Positions 26,783 to 36,720 of a DNA stretch of 64,000 bases are shown piece after piece (positions within the stretch are counted from its first letter, which is position 1; each line of letters opens with the position of its first letter). A model generated the notes under the pieces. That model did not search any database and was not told the DNA's origin. It saw only the letters and a list, made by a program, of their open reading frames with translations. Origin of the DNA: Leptolyngbya subtilissima AS-A7 (GTDB taxonomy: Bacteria; Cyanobacteriota; Cyanobacteriia; Phormidesmidales; Phormidesmidaceae); assembly GCF_039962255.1 (NCBI RefSeq), contig NZ_JAMPKY010000009.1:186001-250000 (forward strand), read 5' to 3'. Position numbers and translations under genes: made by a program.

Positions 26783-28096
26783 TCACCAACCCACCGAATC
26801 TATGTAAGCCTGAATAATGCTGACAGCGCAGTTGACGCCATCCTCAGCGCGAATAGTTTCTCCTAGGGCTCTGGCTTTTGCGGCCATGGTTGGGTTGCTC
26901 AATACCTGCTTGATCGCAGCAGCCAGATTTTGCGCCGTCAGATTTTGAATGGGGATGGGCGGCGGCGCAACCCCAAGCTGAGTGAGGCGGTTTGCCCAAG
27001 CAGGCTGGTCGCCAAAAAAAGGCACCGTTATAGCGGGTAAACCAGCCCGCAGCCCAGCCGCGGTTGTTCCTGAGCCGCTGTGGTGCACCACAGCCGACAC
27101 CTGGGGAAACAGCCAGTCGTGGGGAATGGATGGAGCGGCGTAAACCCGGTCAGTCAATTGCCCCGCTTGGGTGAGCCCCCAGCCGGCCAGCAGCACCGCC
27201 CTAACGTTGGCTCGATCTACCGCTTCTAGCAACAGCTGAAGCATCGCCTGCTCATCGGCAACCGCCATACTGCCAAAGCCAAGGGCAATCGTCGGAGTAG
27301 AACTTTCTCCCTGAGACTGGGCGAGAAAGTTTTGCAAGTCTGGGGACGGCTGGTAGGGTTGAGACGCTTGAGGAAAGCAGTAGCCGGTCACATGCACCGA
27401 ATGGGATGACTGAGCCCAGTCGGCAGGGCGGGGAATGACGGCTTCGCTGTAGAGGTGCAAAATTGGCACCTGCTGCAACTGTTTGGGATGGTGAGCGCGG
27501 TACCGAGGGCCAAGCGGCGGCAGCGCTGGTAGCTGATGTCTCTCCCGAAAGGTTTCTAGGGTAGAGCGATCGCGTACCCAGCCCAGCACATCTACCAGGC
27601 GATAGCTAGCCCAATTCAGCGCTGACTGCACTGGATTGACGCTCGTTGGTATGTCGCCAAACCCAAGAAACGGAAACAGCCCGGTCTCTACGATGGGAAG
27701 ACTAGCCGCAACAATCAGCGGCAGATTCAGCGCTTCGGCGACGTGATAGCTCCACAGCGCCAGTGGCCCCGCGATGATGACCTGACTGCCTTGGGCCGCC
27801 GCCAAAACCTGCTCTAGCTGTCTGGGCAAATTCTTGGCAAACTGGGGCGCTTGTTCCCAGGGCAGAAACTCGCCCCTCAAAAACCGCTGTCCCTCCTGCG
27901 ATCGAAAGAATGCCCGATAGTCTCCTGCCAAGGGCGCAACCTCTACACCGTAGGATTTCACCAGGTCTGTGAAGGCCTCGTGGGTGACAACGGTAGGTTG
28001 GTATCCGGCTTGCAGAAGACCCTGGGCCAGGGCGAGCATGGGCATACAGTCGCCCGTAGATCCGAGCGCAACCAGGGTAATTTTTGGGGTAGGCAT
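26783..28096 (-). CDS. GT1-family (UGT/MurG-like) glycosyltransferase
   Basis: A 437-residue two-domain GT-B glycosyltransferase. The N-terminal half starts ITLVALGSTGDCMPMLALAQ, as in sterol and macrolide glucosyltransferases. The C-terminal half carries the UGT donor-binding segment VVHHSGSGTTAAGLRAGLP followed by VPFFGDQPAWA. It probably transfers a sugar from a UDP- or TDP-sugar to a lipid or natural product. The ATG at 28096 is preferred over 28120 because MPTPKITLVALGS aligns with family starts. No biosynthetic cluster is adjacent, so the acceptor is unknown. Confidence 0.88.
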   Translation of the reverse strand: MPTPKITLVALGSTGDCMPMLALAQGLLQAGYQPTVVTHEAFTDLVKSYGVEVAPLAGDYRAFFRSQEGQRFLRGEFLPWEQAPQFAKNLPRQLEQVLAAAQGSQVIIAGPLALWSYHVAEALNLPLIVAASLPIVETGLFPFLGFGDIPTSVNPVQSALNWASYRLVDVLGWVRDRSTLETFRERHQLPALPPLGPRYRAHHPKQLQQVPILHLYSEAVIPRPADWAQSSHSVHVTGYCFPQASQPYQPSPDLQNFLAQSQGESSTPTIALGFGSMAVADEQAMLQLLLEAVDRANVRAVLLAGWGLTQAGQLTDRVYAAPSIPHDWLFPQVSAVVHHSGSGTTAAGLRAGLPAITVPFFGDQPAWANRLTQLGVAPPPIPIQNLTAQNLAAAIKQVLSNPTMAAKARALGETIRAEDGVNCAVSIIQAYIDSVGW

Positions 28097-28276
28097 AGCG
28101 CTAAGGATCCGGCAATACAAGCGCCTTTACTGTAGCAGCCGCTGAACTGTAGCTGTTGGCACGGCCCAGTTAGAGAAGAGGCAAGAATTACGTAATATTG
28201 AACACCAACACCCCAATGCCTTAGACCTATAGTGCTCTTCGACTTTCGAGTCAGGTTGTTCCAGAGAGAAATCAGC

Positions 28277-29293
28277 ATGAGTGGACTTGGTGGCCTAAAT
28301 AAATCTCCTAACGGCGTGGTGCTGGGCATGGTGCAACTGCAACTGCCCAACGTCGTCACCCCCGACGATCTCGCCGCCCAGACCCAGCGCATTTGCGAGA
28401 TGGTCGCCAAAGCCCGCCGCAACATGCCCACGATGGACCTGGTGGTGTTCCCCGAATATTCGCTCCACGGGCTGTCGATGGATACCAACCCGGCGATCAT
28501 GTGCAGTCTGGATGGCCCCGAAGTCGCTGCCTTTCGCCAGGCCTGCATCGACAACGACATCTGGGGCTGCTTCTCGATTATGGAGTACAACCCCGAGGGC
28601 AACCCCTACAACAGCGGCTTGATTATCGACAACCAGGGCTCAATCAAGCTCTACTACCGCAAGCTCCACCCCTGGATCCCTGTAGAACCTTGGGAACCCG
28701 GAAACGTGGGCATTCCGGTCTGTGATGGCCCCAACGGCAGCAAATTGGCGCTGATCATCTGCCACGACGGTATGTTCCCCGAAATGGCCCGCGAGTGCGC
28801 CTACAAGGGAGCCGAGATCATGATTCGCACGGCGGGCTACACGGCCCCCATTCGCCACTCGTGGCAAATTACTAACCAGGCCAACGCCTTTTGCAACCTG
28901 ATGGTGACGGCGTCGGTGTGCATGTGCGGCAGCGACGGCAGCTTCGACTCTATGGGCGAGGGCATGATCGTCAATTTCGACGGCACACCGCTGGTGATGG
29001 GCAGTCACCGTCCCGACGAAATCATTACCGCTGAGGTACGCCCCGACCTGGTGCGCGAAGCCCGCATTCACTGGGGAGTGGAGAACAACATCTACCAGTT
29101 TGGCCATCGCGGCTATGTAGCGGTCAAAGGCGGTGCCCAAGACTGCCCCTACACCTACATGAAGGACATGGTGAAAGAGCGCTACCGCTTGCCCTGGGAG
29201 GATGAGGTAGTTCATCAAGACGGCACCGCCTGCGGTTTTCCAGTACCCACCCGAGACTACAAGGGTGAAGAATTGCCGCCGGTTTTGAACTGA
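28277..29293 (+). CDS. amiF: formamidase (nitrilase superfamily)
   Basis: A 338-residue nitrilase-superfamily amidase converting formamide to formate and ammonia. The triad is Glu60 (FPEYS), Lys129 (YYRKLHPW) and Cys162 (ICHDGM). The segments KLHPWIPVEPW, GPNGSKLALIICHDGM, VENNIYQFGHRGYVA and the YKGAEIMIR helix follow Helicobacter-type AmiF closely, rather than AmiE (aliphatic amidase). The ATG at 28277 gives the expected N-terminus; the longer frame to 28232 lacks support. Cytosolic. The gene is monocistronic with a hairpin behind it, and probably serves nitrogen supply. Confidence 0.9.
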   Translation: MSGLGGLNKSPNGVVLGMVQLQLPNVVTPDDLAAQTQRICEMVAKARRNMPTMDLVVFPEYSLHGLSMDTNPAIMCSLDGPEVAAFRQACIDNDIWGCFSIMEYNPEGNPYNSGLIIDNQGSIKLYYRKLHPWIPVEPWEPGNVGIPVCDGPNGSKLALIICHDGMFPEMARECAYKGAEIMIRTAGYTAPIRHSWQITNQANAFCNLMVTASVCMCGSDGSFDSMGEGMIVNFDGTPLVMGSHRPDEIITAEVRPDLVREARIHWGVENNIYQFGHRGYVAVKGGAQDCPYTYMKDMVKERYRLPWEDEVVHQDGTACGFPVPTRDYKGEELPPVLN

Positions 29294-29326
29294 GTCAGCA
29301 GCTATTTTCTATCCCAAAAACATTTA

Positions 29327-29380
29327 GGGGTATGAGGTACAGGGTTTGGGGCAGACCTTACACCCTGTACCTCATACCCC
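29327..29380. repeat. long inverted repeat downstream of amiF
   Basis: Perfect 19-base arms at 29327-29345 (GGGGTATGAGGTACAGGGT) and 29362-29380 flank a 16-base loop, 33 bases after the amiF stop. The stem is long for a simple terminator and no T-run follows. It may be a dispersed palindromic element that also ends transcription. Confidence 0.8.
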
Positions 29381-29489
29381 GATCGCATCAATCAGTTCTC
29401 GCGCCTTCGGCCCCAAATTCTGCCCTTTTACAGACGGCAGCGCTGCCGTGAGCGGCCTACAGTATGGGCGTAGAAGTGGAGAAATCAGC

Positions 29490-29693
29490 ATGGCATTGAC
29501 GTTCCAAGTTCCGACGCTGAGCGATCAGAAATCGGCGCAAGAGCTAAAAGATTTGATTTTGACCACTGAACCTGAGGCCGATATTGACATTAATACTCAG
29601 GCAAAAACCGTCACCATTAGCTCTCAAGCCTCCGAAGAAACCTTCAAGCAGCTGATCACCGCATCTGGGCACAAAATAGCTTCTGCTAGCTAG
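29490..29693 (+). CDS. small HMA-like ferredoxin-fold protein lacking the CxxC pair
   Basis: A 67-residue protein starting MALTFQVPTLSDQKSAQELK and containing ADIDINTQAKTVTISSQAS. The layout resembles heavy-metal-associated domains (beta-alpha-beta-beta-alpha-beta), but the metal-binding cysteine pair is absent, so metal delivery is doubtful. The context GAGAAATCAGC before its ATG is almost the same as before amiF. The frame is open back to 29346, but that part runs through the inverted repeat and is unlikely to be coding. Role unknown. Confidence 0.65.
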   Translation: MALTFQVPTLSDQKSAQELKDLILTTEPEADIDINTQAKTVTISSQASEETFKQLITASGHKIASAS

Positions 29694-29742
29694 GTTCGGC
29701 CAGATTGTCTAAGGCCTGCGATCGCAGCTCCGCGCTACTCTA

Positions 29743-29810
29743 GAATGCACTGGTTTTAGGGACTGATCTTTGACTTCAGTTTTCGCGACCGGTCTTTGAC
29801 CACTGCATTC
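29743..29810. promoter_or_regulatory. paired repeats upstream of the P450 gene
   Basis: GAATGCACTGG (29743-29753) and CCACTGCATTC (29800-29810) are inverted copies with one mismatch. Between them, GACTGATCTTTGAC (29761-29774) and GACCGGTCTTTGAC (29787-29800) are direct repeats with 12 of 14 matches, 26 bases apart. This symmetry just before the P450 start looks like an operator region, but no regulator gene is adjacent. Confidence 0.45.
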
Positions 29811-29821
29811 CACCGTTTCCT

Positions 29822-31189
29822 ATGGTTGCTTCTACCCCTGCCCCGCTGCCCCCTGGGAGTTTTGGCCTGCCGGTTGTCGGCGAAACCCTTAACTTTTTGT
29901 TTGACCGCGAGTTTGCCAAAAAGCGTCAGGCCAGGTACGGAGCTATCTTCAAGACGCGCCTGCTGGGCCGACCTACCGTCGTGCTAATGGGGGCAGAGGC
30001 CAACCAGTTTGTGCTCTCCACCAATATGGACAGCTTTTCCTGGCGGGAGGGGTGGCCCGGCACATTCAAACAACTTTTGGGTGAGTCGCTGTTTTTGCAG
30101 GAGGGTGAAGAGCACCGCCGCAATCGCAAGCTGCTCATGCCCGCCTTCCACGGCCCTGCTCTAGTTGGATACGTAGAAACCATGCAGTCTCTCACCGATC
30201 GCTACGCCCAGCGATGGGAGGACCTGGGCCAGTTCACCTGGTTCGATGAGCTTAAGCAGCTCACCTTTGATATTGCTAGCACCTTACTGTTGGGTAGCGA
30301 ACCCGGTAGCGAAACCGCCCAACTGTCGAAATGGTTTACTGAGTTAACCAACGGGTTGTTTGCTCCACCGATTCGCTGGGGTTGGACGACCTTTGGCAGA
30401 GCCGTTAGCGCACGGGATAAGTTGCTCAACCACATTGAGCAGGTGGTCAAAGAACGCCAGGCCCACCCCACCCAAGATGCGCTGGGCCTGCTAGTGCAGA
30501 GCGAAGACGAAGACGGCAATCGCCTCAGCCTAGAAGAAATTAAAGCCCAGGCCCTGCTAATGCTGTTTGCGGGCCACGAGACCACTACCTCGATGCTGAC
30601 CTCGCTGGTGATGTCGCTGGCGCAGCATCCCGATGTGTGGGAGCAGGCGCGACAGGAGCAGGCGCGGCTGATGGAGGCAGGCGAAGCCGTCACCCTAGAG
30701 CAGATTCGGCAGATGCCCTACCTCGACCAGATCGTCAAAGAGGTGGAACGGCTGTACCCGCCCGTGGCCGGGGGCTTTCGGGGCGTGGTCAAAGACTTTG
30801 AGTTTAACGGCTATCGCGTGCCCAAGGGTTGGATGGCGCTCTATAGAATCGATGCTGCCCACCACGATCGCACCATCTACACCGACCCCGATCGCTTCGA
30901 CCCCGATCGCTTTAGCTCTGAGCGGGCCGAGCACAAGCGTGCCGACTTTAGCTTGGTGGGCTTTGGCGGCGGCCCCCGCATCTGCCTAGGCTTGGCCTTT
31001 GCCCAGCTCGAAATTAAGCTGGTGGCGGCCCATCTGCTGCGCCATTACACCTGGGAGCTAGTGCCCAATCAGAATTTAGAGATGATGCCAATTCCGACGT
31101 TGAGGCCGCGATCCGGGCTGAAGGTCGTTTTCAAAAAACGCGCGATCGCTCCAACGCAGACTGCCGCCGACCAACCTGGGCAGCGTTAA
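29822..31189 (+). CDS. cytochrome P450, CYP120-like
   Basis: A 455-residue soluble P450 monooxygenase. [17 protein letters not shown] and [17 protein letters not shown] at the N-terminus match CYP120, whose Synechocystis member hydroxylates retinoic acid. The oxygen-activating I-helix is AGHETTTS near residues 249-256. The ExxR pair is in KEVERLYPP. The heme loop [10 protein letters not shown] has Cys388 as thiolate ligand. No redox partner gene is adjacent. The UPF0060 membrane protein gene begins three bases after its stop, so the two are co-transcribed. Substrate by analogy: retinoid or other apocarotenoid. Confidence 0.92.
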   Translation: MVASTPAPLPPGSFGLPVVGETLNFLFDREFAKKRQARYGAIFKTRLLGRPTVVLMGAEANQFVLSTNMDSFSWREGWPGTFKQLLGESLFLQEGEEHRRNRKLLMPAFHGPALVGYVETMQSLTDRYAQRWEDLGQFTWFDELKQLTFDIASTLLLGSEPGSETAQLSKWFTELTNGLFAPPIRWGWTTFGRAVSARDKLLNHIEQVVKERQAHPTQDALGLLVQSEDEDGNRLSLEEIKAQALLMLFAGHETTTSMLTSLVMSLAQHPDVWEQARQEQARLMEAGEAVTLEQIRQMPYLDQIVKEVERLYPPVAGGFRGVVKDFEFNGYRVPKGWMALYRIDAAHHDRTIYTDPDRFDPDRFSSERAEHKRADFSLVGFGGGPRICLGLAFAQLEIKLVAAHLLRHYTWELVPNQNLEMMPIPTLRPRSGLKVVFKKRAIAPTQTAADQPGQR

Positions 31190-31191
31190 CC

Positions 31192-31518
31192 ATGATGGTG
31201 AAATCCCTATTATTTTTTATCCTCGCGGGCCTGTGCGAAATCGGTGGGGGCTATCTGGTGTGGCTGGCGCTGCGCGAGGGCAAGAGCCCCTGGTTAGCGG
31301 TGCTTGGGGTAGCCGTTTTAGGAATCTATGGCGCAGTGCCCACCCTCCAGCCCACGCATTTTGGTCGAGCCTACGCCGCCTACGGTGGCGTATTTATTGT
31401 GCTTTCTATCGGTTGGGGGTGGCTGGTCGACCAGGTGAAACCCGATCGCTTTGATCTGCTGGGTGGCTGGGTGGTGCTGCTGGGCGTTTTGGTGATGATG
31501 TACGCCCCTCGCAGCTAG
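31192..31518 (+). CDS. UPF0060 (YnfA-like) small membrane protein
   Basis: A 108-residue protein with four predicted membrane helices: [56 protein letters not shown] and [16 protein letters not shown]. The LCEIGGGYL and [13 protein letters not shown] motifs are the UPF0060 signature. Relatives resemble small multidrug-resistance exporters, so efflux of a lipophilic compound is possible. It starts three bases behind the P450 gene, which suggests it handles the substrate or product of that enzyme (inference). Confidence 0.9.
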   Translation: MMVKSLLFFILAGLCEIGGGYLVWLALREGKSPWLAVLGVAVLGIYGAVPTLQPTHFGRAYAAYGGVFIVLSIGWGWLVDQVKPDRFDLLGGWVVLLGVLVMMYAPRS

Positions 31519-31542
31519 CAGAGTCCATCTGCAATCTGGTGG

Positions 31543-33471
31543 CTACCCCCCCACATGAATGACCGGACGGCGTCTGGGAGATTTTTCGGCTTTGCGCAGC
31601 ACCTCCCGAGTGACCACGGCAATATCGCCCTCGCCAAACAACATGAAGCGCAGCAGATATTGAATTGGGTTGCCCTCAATCCAGCCAAAGTAGGCGTGGG
31701 GCAATTTGCCGGTCTCATCGCGCATGTAGAGCAAAATAGCAGCAATCGTATTGGGCACCGCCGACCCCCTAGCTCTCAAAATGCGGTAATTGCCCACCTG
31801 CACCCCTTCTACCTGCACCGTCTCCATAAAGTCTGAGGCATCGGAAACCTCGATCTCTAAAAACAGAATGGAATCGGTCGAGGGAATGTGATTGTCTTCC
31901 CGCACCTCGGTTTCCTTGAGGGAATATTCCTGTTCATCCCCGGCCTGCTTGCGGTTAGCAATGATGCGAATGGTATGCTCGCTTTCTTCTAAAATGAAAC
32001 GCCGAGCGATGGGATCCATTTCAAACCGCTCAACCCGCAGCTCGGTAGAGCGCCAAACGCGCGAAATCAGTGAGGTGAAAACAATGGCACCAATAAAGAA
32101 GGCGGCAATTTTAACCCCATCGGGCCGCTCAAAAATATTGACAATCGTGGTGTAGAAAAACACCAGGGTAATGGTGCCAAACACGACCATGCCCCGCCGC
32201 GATCGCGCCTGTCGAGCCGCCAGCGTCACCGCAAACGACGCTGAACTCATCAGCACCAGCACCCCCGTGGCGTAGGCCCCACCCTGGGCCTCAACGCTGG
32301 CGCGAAAAATAATCGTGACGGCAAAGGCGATCGCCGTAAAAATCAGCACTAGCGGTCGGGCCGCCAAGGTCCAGCTGGGGGCCATGCCATAGCGGGGCAG
32401 ATAGCGGGGCACAATGCTGAGCAACCCAGCCATGGCCGAGGCCCCGGCAAACCACAAAATCGAGATCGTGCTCAAGTCGTAGAGGGTGCCGAACCCATCC
32501 CCCAGGTACTCGTGGGCCAGATAGGCTAGCGCTCGTCCGTTGGCGGCTCCCCCCGCCTGAAATTCTGGCGGCGGAATCAGCAGCGTCGTGACCAAGCTGC
32601 TAGTAATCAGGAAGAAACTCATGATCACCGCTGCGGTGGTCAACAGCTTATGGGTGTTGCGGATGCGACCAGCTGGAGCAGTTTCGGTGTCGCTGCGATC
32701 GCCTTCGACTAAGGGCATCACCGCTGCCCCCGTTTCAAACCCAGACAGGCCTAGCGCCAACTTAGGGAATACCAGCGCGGCCAAGGCCAGGAGCACCACC
32801 GGATTGCTGTTTCTGGAAAATAGCAGGCTCCACCAATCGGCAATCGCTGTGGGATGGGTCAAAATCTGATAGCCCCCCACACCAATGGTCACCAAGTTGA
32901 GCAGCAGATAGACCGCGACTAGAAAAACCGCTATCCCAATCGCCTCTCGAAACCCCTTTAAAAAAACGGCTGCCAGGAAAGCAATGAGGCAGATAGTTAG
33001 TGGCACTTCGTACCCATGCAGAAAATCGTGGACAAAGGGATTTTCGACAATGTGGGCCGTAGCGTCGGCAGCGGAGAGGGTAATGGTGATGATGAAGTCA
33101 GTCGCCACAAACCCCAGCAGGCAAAGCACAAAAAACTTGCCCTGCCACCACGGCAGTAAATGCTCGAGCATGGCGATCGACCCCTCACCATGGGGGCTCA
33201 TGGAGGCCACCCGCCGATAGATCGGCAGCGCTCCAAACAGAGTCAGTAAAACCAGAATCAACGTTGCAATGGGCGATAGCGCCCCAGCTGCTAGAGCGGC
33301 AATGCCGGGCTGGTAGCCCAGCGTGGAGAAGTAATCAACCCCAGTCAGGCACATGACCTGCCACCAGGGGTGTTTCACCGCGTGGCTGCTCTTCCCTGAG
33401 CGATCGGACTCAACTAACCAGCGCAGCAACCGTCTGCGGTATGTGGCTGATGGCCTGACTCGTTTAACCAT
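31543..33471 (-). CDS. APC superfamily permease with C-terminal cytosolic domain
   Basis: A 642-residue transporter. An N-terminal basic stretch precedes about twelve hydrophobic helices, including [20 protein letters not shown] (the first-helix signature of this APC subgroup), [20 protein letters not shown] and [20 protein letters not shown]. The last 180 residues are hydrophilic and include a segment ([20 protein letters not shown]) that may be regulatory. Amino acids are the likely substrate, but potassium-type relatives exist and the ligand is not decided. It converges on the UPF0060 gene with a 24-base gap. Confidence 0.82.
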   Translation of the reverse strand: MVKRVRPSATYRRRLLRWLVESDRSGKSSHAVKHPWWQVMCLTGVDYFSTLGYQPGIAALAAGALSPIATLILVLLTLFGALPIYRRVASMSPHGEGSIAMLEHLLPWWQGKFFVLCLLGFVATDFIITITLSAADATAHIVENPFVHDFLHGYEVPLTICLIAFLAAVFLKGFREAIGIAVFLVAVYLLLNLVTIGVGGYQILTHPTAIADWWSLLFSRNSNPVVLLALAALVFPKLALGLSGFETGAAVMPLVEGDRSDTETAPAGRIRNTHKLLTTAAVIMSFFLITSSLVTTLLIPPPEFQAGGAANGRALAYLAHEYLGDGFGTLYDLSTISILWFAGASAMAGLLSIVPRYLPRYGMAPSWTLAARPLVLIFTAIAFAVTIIFRASVEAQGGAYATGVLVLMSSASFAVTLAARQARSRRGMVVFGTITLVFFYTTIVNIFERPDGVKIAAFFIGAIVFTSLISRVWRSTELRVERFEMDPIARRFILEESEHTIRIIANRKQAGDEQEYSLKETEVREDNHIPSTDSILFLEIEVSDASDFMETVQVEGVQVGNYRILRARGSAVPNTIAAILLYMRDETGKLPHAYFGWIEGNPIQYLLRFMLFGEGDIAVVTREVLRKAEKSPRRRPVIHVGG

Positions 33472-33642
33472 CTACGGCATTCCTACGGGGTAGTGGCAGT
33501 ACATTAATTAGTCAACCGCTTAGTGTCACCCTTGATCAACTGTATTGAGGTTTGCCGCTGTAGCCGTTGCCGCCAAGGTACGTAGGGTTACTAAGCAAAA
33601 GACGTTGAAGCGCCGACAGGTGGCCTAGGGATGAGGCGATCG

Positions 33643-34848
33643 CTAATGCTGAGGTTTGAGCGATCGCCCTCGCCAGGTCCAGCCCCAGCCGGTCTTGGTT
33701 TTGACGATGGAGGTGAGGGCGATCGCCACTACCACCAAGCCGCCCACGCTGCTCAGCCACCAGTAGCGCAGCGGCACCCCCACCTGGCGATAGCCCGTGA
33801 TCCTCAGCAGCCCGTAACCTGCCAGGGTCGACACCGTCAACCCGTATAGGAGCGCTATAGACGAGGAGAGTTCGGGTTTGAGTAGGGTCACGGCTAGGCT
33901 CGCCAGCAGCCCGACCCAGGGCATGACAAACACCATGGCGATGGTGAAGGCCGACAGCAGCGTCAGCGGCAGGTTTTCTTCGGTGCCCAAGTAGTAGTTC
34001 TTGGTCCACCCTTCCCACAGGGTCGCAAAGGAGGAATACATGCGCACGCTCAGCAGATCAATGCCCAGCACGTAGCGCAGCTTGAGACCGTGGCGCCGAA
34101 TCTGGCGGGCGAGTTCGACATCTTCTACAATCACGTCGCCGATGGCAGAGTGGCCGCCGATTTTGTCGTAGGCGGCGCGACGAAACAGCATAAACGGCCC
34201 AGCGGCAAAGGCATCGTCTACGGCGGTAGACTCGTTAATGGCTTCAAAGTCATAGGCGATCGCGATCGCGCTCATAATGATGGGCTGCACCAGCCACTCC
34301 GAAAAGCAGCTGCACTCAATCTTGGGCGCACAGCTCAGCAGGTCGGCTTGGCTGGTTTGGGCTTCGGCCAGGGCGGCGGGTATTGCCCCTGGCGACAGCC
34401 GCACATCAGCATCAATAAACAGCAGGTAGTCGCCCTGGGCAACATCTGCCGCCTGGGCACAGGCCCAGTTTTTGCCGCGCCACACCTCGCCCTTAGGGCG
34501 AGGCGGCACTACCAAGTGGTGGATGTTGCCATGCTGGGCGGCTAATTCTGCCGCGATCGCCCCGGTAGCATCGGTAGATTGGTCGTCAGCAATCCAAACT
34601 TCAAACCGCTGCGCCCCCAGTAGTTCAGTCGCCAGCACCGCTTCTACACAGGCGCGAATATTATCAGCTTCGTTGTAGGCCGGAATTACCACATCCACAG
34701 AGGGTGCTGAGGGCAGGGATGTCCCTACCGGCTGAAGGTGAGGAGCCGACGCCAGCGACTGGGTGAGCTTGAAATAGAACGCCGCGATCGCCACCAGTGC
34801 CACCCCCAGCAATCCGTCTAGCCCCAAAATAAACCTGTCTAAACCCAT
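33643..34848 (-). CDS. membrane-anchored family 2 glycosyltransferase
   Basis: A 401-residue GT-A enzyme. There is an N-terminal membrane helix (LDGLLGVALVAIAAFYFKL) and a nucleotide-sugar fold with VDVVIPAYNEADNIRACVEA. LLFIDADVRL is the metal-binding DxD and VIVEDVELARQIRRHG the acceptor-side ED motif. Three to four C-terminal membrane helices follow. This architecture is shared by carotenoid (CruC/CrtQ-like) and hopanoid glycosyltransferases, so the acceptor is probably a membrane lipid or carotenoid. The frame extends to 34869, but the ATG at 34848 is equally good. Nothing is seen in the 171 bases behind it. Confidence 0.83.
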   Translation of the reverse strand: MGLDRFILGLDGLLGVALVAIAAFYFKLTQSLASAPHLQPVGTSLPSAPSVDVVIPAYNEADNIRACVEAVLATELLGAQRFEVWIADDQSTDATGAIAAELAAQHGNIHHLVVPPRPKGEVWRGKNWACAQAADVAQGDYLLFIDADVRLSPGAIPAALAEAQTSQADLLSCAPKIECSCFSEWLVQPIIMSAIAIAYDFEAINESTAVDDAFAAGPFMLFRRAAYDKIGGHSAIGDVIVEDVELARQIRRHGLKLRYVLGIDLLSVRMYSSFATLWEGWTKNYYLGTEENLPLTLLSAFTIAMVFVMPWVGLLASLAVTLLKPELSSSIALLYGLTVSTLAGYGLLRITGYRQVGVPLRYWWLSSVGGLVVVAIALTSIVKTKTGWGWTWRGRSLKPQH

Positions 34849-35059
34849 GCTCGTCTTCCCCGCCGCCATCCTGTAGCAATCTACTATGTGCAGCTCAGAT
34901 TGGGGGGTGATGATTTCCGCGATCGCCCCTCGATGCCGCCCACCGCCTCGATTCTTTCCTTTGGAATGTTCCCTAGACTACAACCCTTGCCTATCCCCCC
35001 CCGTAGCATCGTAGCCACGTCGATTAAGTCGTTCCTGGTCAGAATTGAGGAGTTTTTGA

Positions 35060-36403
35060 ATGATTAGACAATGGCGTTTTGGCCTGCTGGGGCTGGGCTT
35101 GGCAGTGGCCTTGGGCTTTAGCGGGCTGATGATCAATCGGGCGATCGCCCAGACACCCCAAGAGCACTACCTTGCGGCCAATGCCGACACCGTGCACTGG
35201 GGCTACTTCAGCCAATCCCTAGAGCCTAAGCTCACGGTCAACTCCGGCGACATTGTCACCGTCGAGACCCTCACCCACCACGCCAACGACGACGCCTCCC
35301 TCATGGTTATGGGCGATCCCGGTGCCGAGAGCGTCTTCGCCTGGACTCCTGAGGGCAAAGGCGTCGATCGCCGGGGCGCAGGCTCCGTTGACCCCGAGGT
35401 CTACACCACGGGCGCGGGTGAAGGGGCGGGCGTACACGTGCTAACCGGTCCCATCTACGTCAACGGGGCCGAACCCGGCGACGTACTCGAAGTTAAAATC
35501 CTAGATGTGGCACCGCGCCCCAGCGGCAACCCCGAATACCAGGGGCGCACCTTCGGCAGTAACGCAGCCGCCTGGTGGGGCTTCCACTACAAAGACTTGA
35601 TTGAAGATCCCAAACCCCGTGAAGTCATCACCATCTACGAGCTAGACGCCACCGAAACCGAAGACTACGCCACCGCCCTCTACAACTTCCGTTGGACGCC
35701 CCAAACCGACCCCTTTGGCGTTGTCCACGAGACCATCGACTACCCCGGTGTGCCCGTTGACCCCGCCACCATCGACAAAAACTACGAGGTGCTAGAGGGC
35801 GTCAAGGTGCCGATTCGCCCCCACTTTGGCCTGATTGGTCTGGCTCCCCGCGAGGCCGACTTTGTCGACTCGGTGCCCCCCAGCTACTTTGGCGGCAACA
35901 TCGACAACTGGCGCATAGGCGAAGGGGCCACTATGTATTACCCCATTGCTGTCGAAGGGGCGTTGCTGTCGCTGGGCGACCCCCATGCTGCCCAGGGCGA
36001 CTCCGAATTGTCGGGCACGGCGATCGAAACCTCCCTCACCGGCAAAATTCAGGTCACGGTGCACAAGCAGAGCGACCTGGCGGGCACCATCCTCGAAGAC
36101 CTCTACTACCCACTGCTCGAGAACGACGAAGAGTACGTTGTCCATGGCTTTAGCTACGCTAACTACCTCGAAGAACTGGGCGATACAGCTCAAAAAGACA
36201 TCTTTGGCCAGTCGTCTATCGATAAGGCCATGCGCGATGCTTTTCACAAAATGCGCCACTTTCTCATGACCACCCAGGGCATGGGCGAAGATGAAGCGAT
36301 TAGCCTCATGTCGGTGGCGACCGACTTTGGGGTCACCCAAATTGTCGATGGCAACTGGGGCGTCCACGGCGTGATCAAAAAGGCGGTGCTACCCGGTGTC
36401 TGA
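35060..36403 (+). CDS. exported acetamidase/formamidase family protein
   Basis: A 447-residue FmdA/AmdA family amidase, unrelated to the nitrilase-type AmiF. A signal peptide ends near residue 31 (VALGFSGLMINRAIAQ), so it works outside the cytosol, which is unusual for this family. ETLTHHAND, GPIYVNGAEPGDVLEV, RPHFGLIGLAP and LSLGDPHAAQGDSELSGTAIE are family motifs with the expected metal-binding histidines and acids. It should split formamide or acetamide into ammonia and acid in the periplasm. It stands alone, with no transporter beside it. Confidence 0.87.
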   Translation: MIRQWRFGLLGLGLAVALGFSGLMINRAIAQTPQEHYLAANADTVHWGYFSQSLEPKLTVNSGDIVTVETLTHHANDDASLMVMGDPGAESVFAWTPEGKGVDRRGAGSVDPEVYTTGAGEGAGVHVLTGPIYVNGAEPGDVLEVKILDVAPRPSGNPEYQGRTFGSNAAAWWGFHYKDLIEDPKPREVITIYELDATETEDYATALYNFRWTPQTDPFGVVHETIDYPGVPVDPATIDKNYEVLEGVKVPIRPHFGLIGLAPREADFVDSVPPSYFGGNIDNWRIGEGATMYYPIAVEGALLSLGDPHAAQGDSELSGTAIETSLTGKIQVTVHKQSDLAGTILEDLYYPLLENDEEYVVHGFSYANYLEELGDTAQKDIFGQSSIDKAMRDAFHKMRHFLMTTQGMGEDEAISLMSVATDFGVTQIVDGNWGVHGVIKKAVLPGV

Positions 36404-36720
36404 GAATGGGTGATAGCCGTCTGAGTGCAATGACCCCAGTTGTAGGTAGGTGGCGCGCTAGCAGAATCCAGCAAAATTCAAACGTTGGTGTTGGGCTACA
36501 TGTCGTTTCACCTCACCTACGTCTAGCGGTTTGTCTCTCCTAGGGCCAAAGCCCGTTCCTTGCCGGTAGGACTTCAAGACAAGCAGTCATCCGCGCCGAT
36601 AGTGGGGTTTCCAGCGCAGGTCTTGGGTATAGTCGCTTGCCTGGACTTGAGCGTGTGGTCTTCAGCTCGCCGCAACTCTCGCTAGAATGAAGGCCACACG
36701 AATTACGGATTGCTTGTGCT
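36404..36720. other. intergenic region, no feature recognised
   Basis: These 317 bases between two plus-strand genes have no supported coding frame, tRNA or clear terminator. The downstream gene's promoter probably lies in the last 80 bases, where CTAGAATG (36683-36690) could be part of a -10 region. Confidence 0.4.

Noticed and set aside
27958-28602. 214-codon minus-strand frame across the glycosyltransferase/amiF gap
   Set aside because: It covers two well-supported genes in wrong frames and has no ribosome site or family features.
31543-33471. KUP potassium transporter as the identity of the APC permease
   Set aside because: The first-helix signature and the C-terminal domain fit an APC amino acid permease at least as well, so no potassium role was assigned.
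33536-34018. 160-codon minus-strand frame overlapping the family 2 glycosyltransferase
   Set aside because: It is a shadow frame with His/Arg/Gly-rich, unprotein-like composition; the overlapping frame has clear GT motifs.
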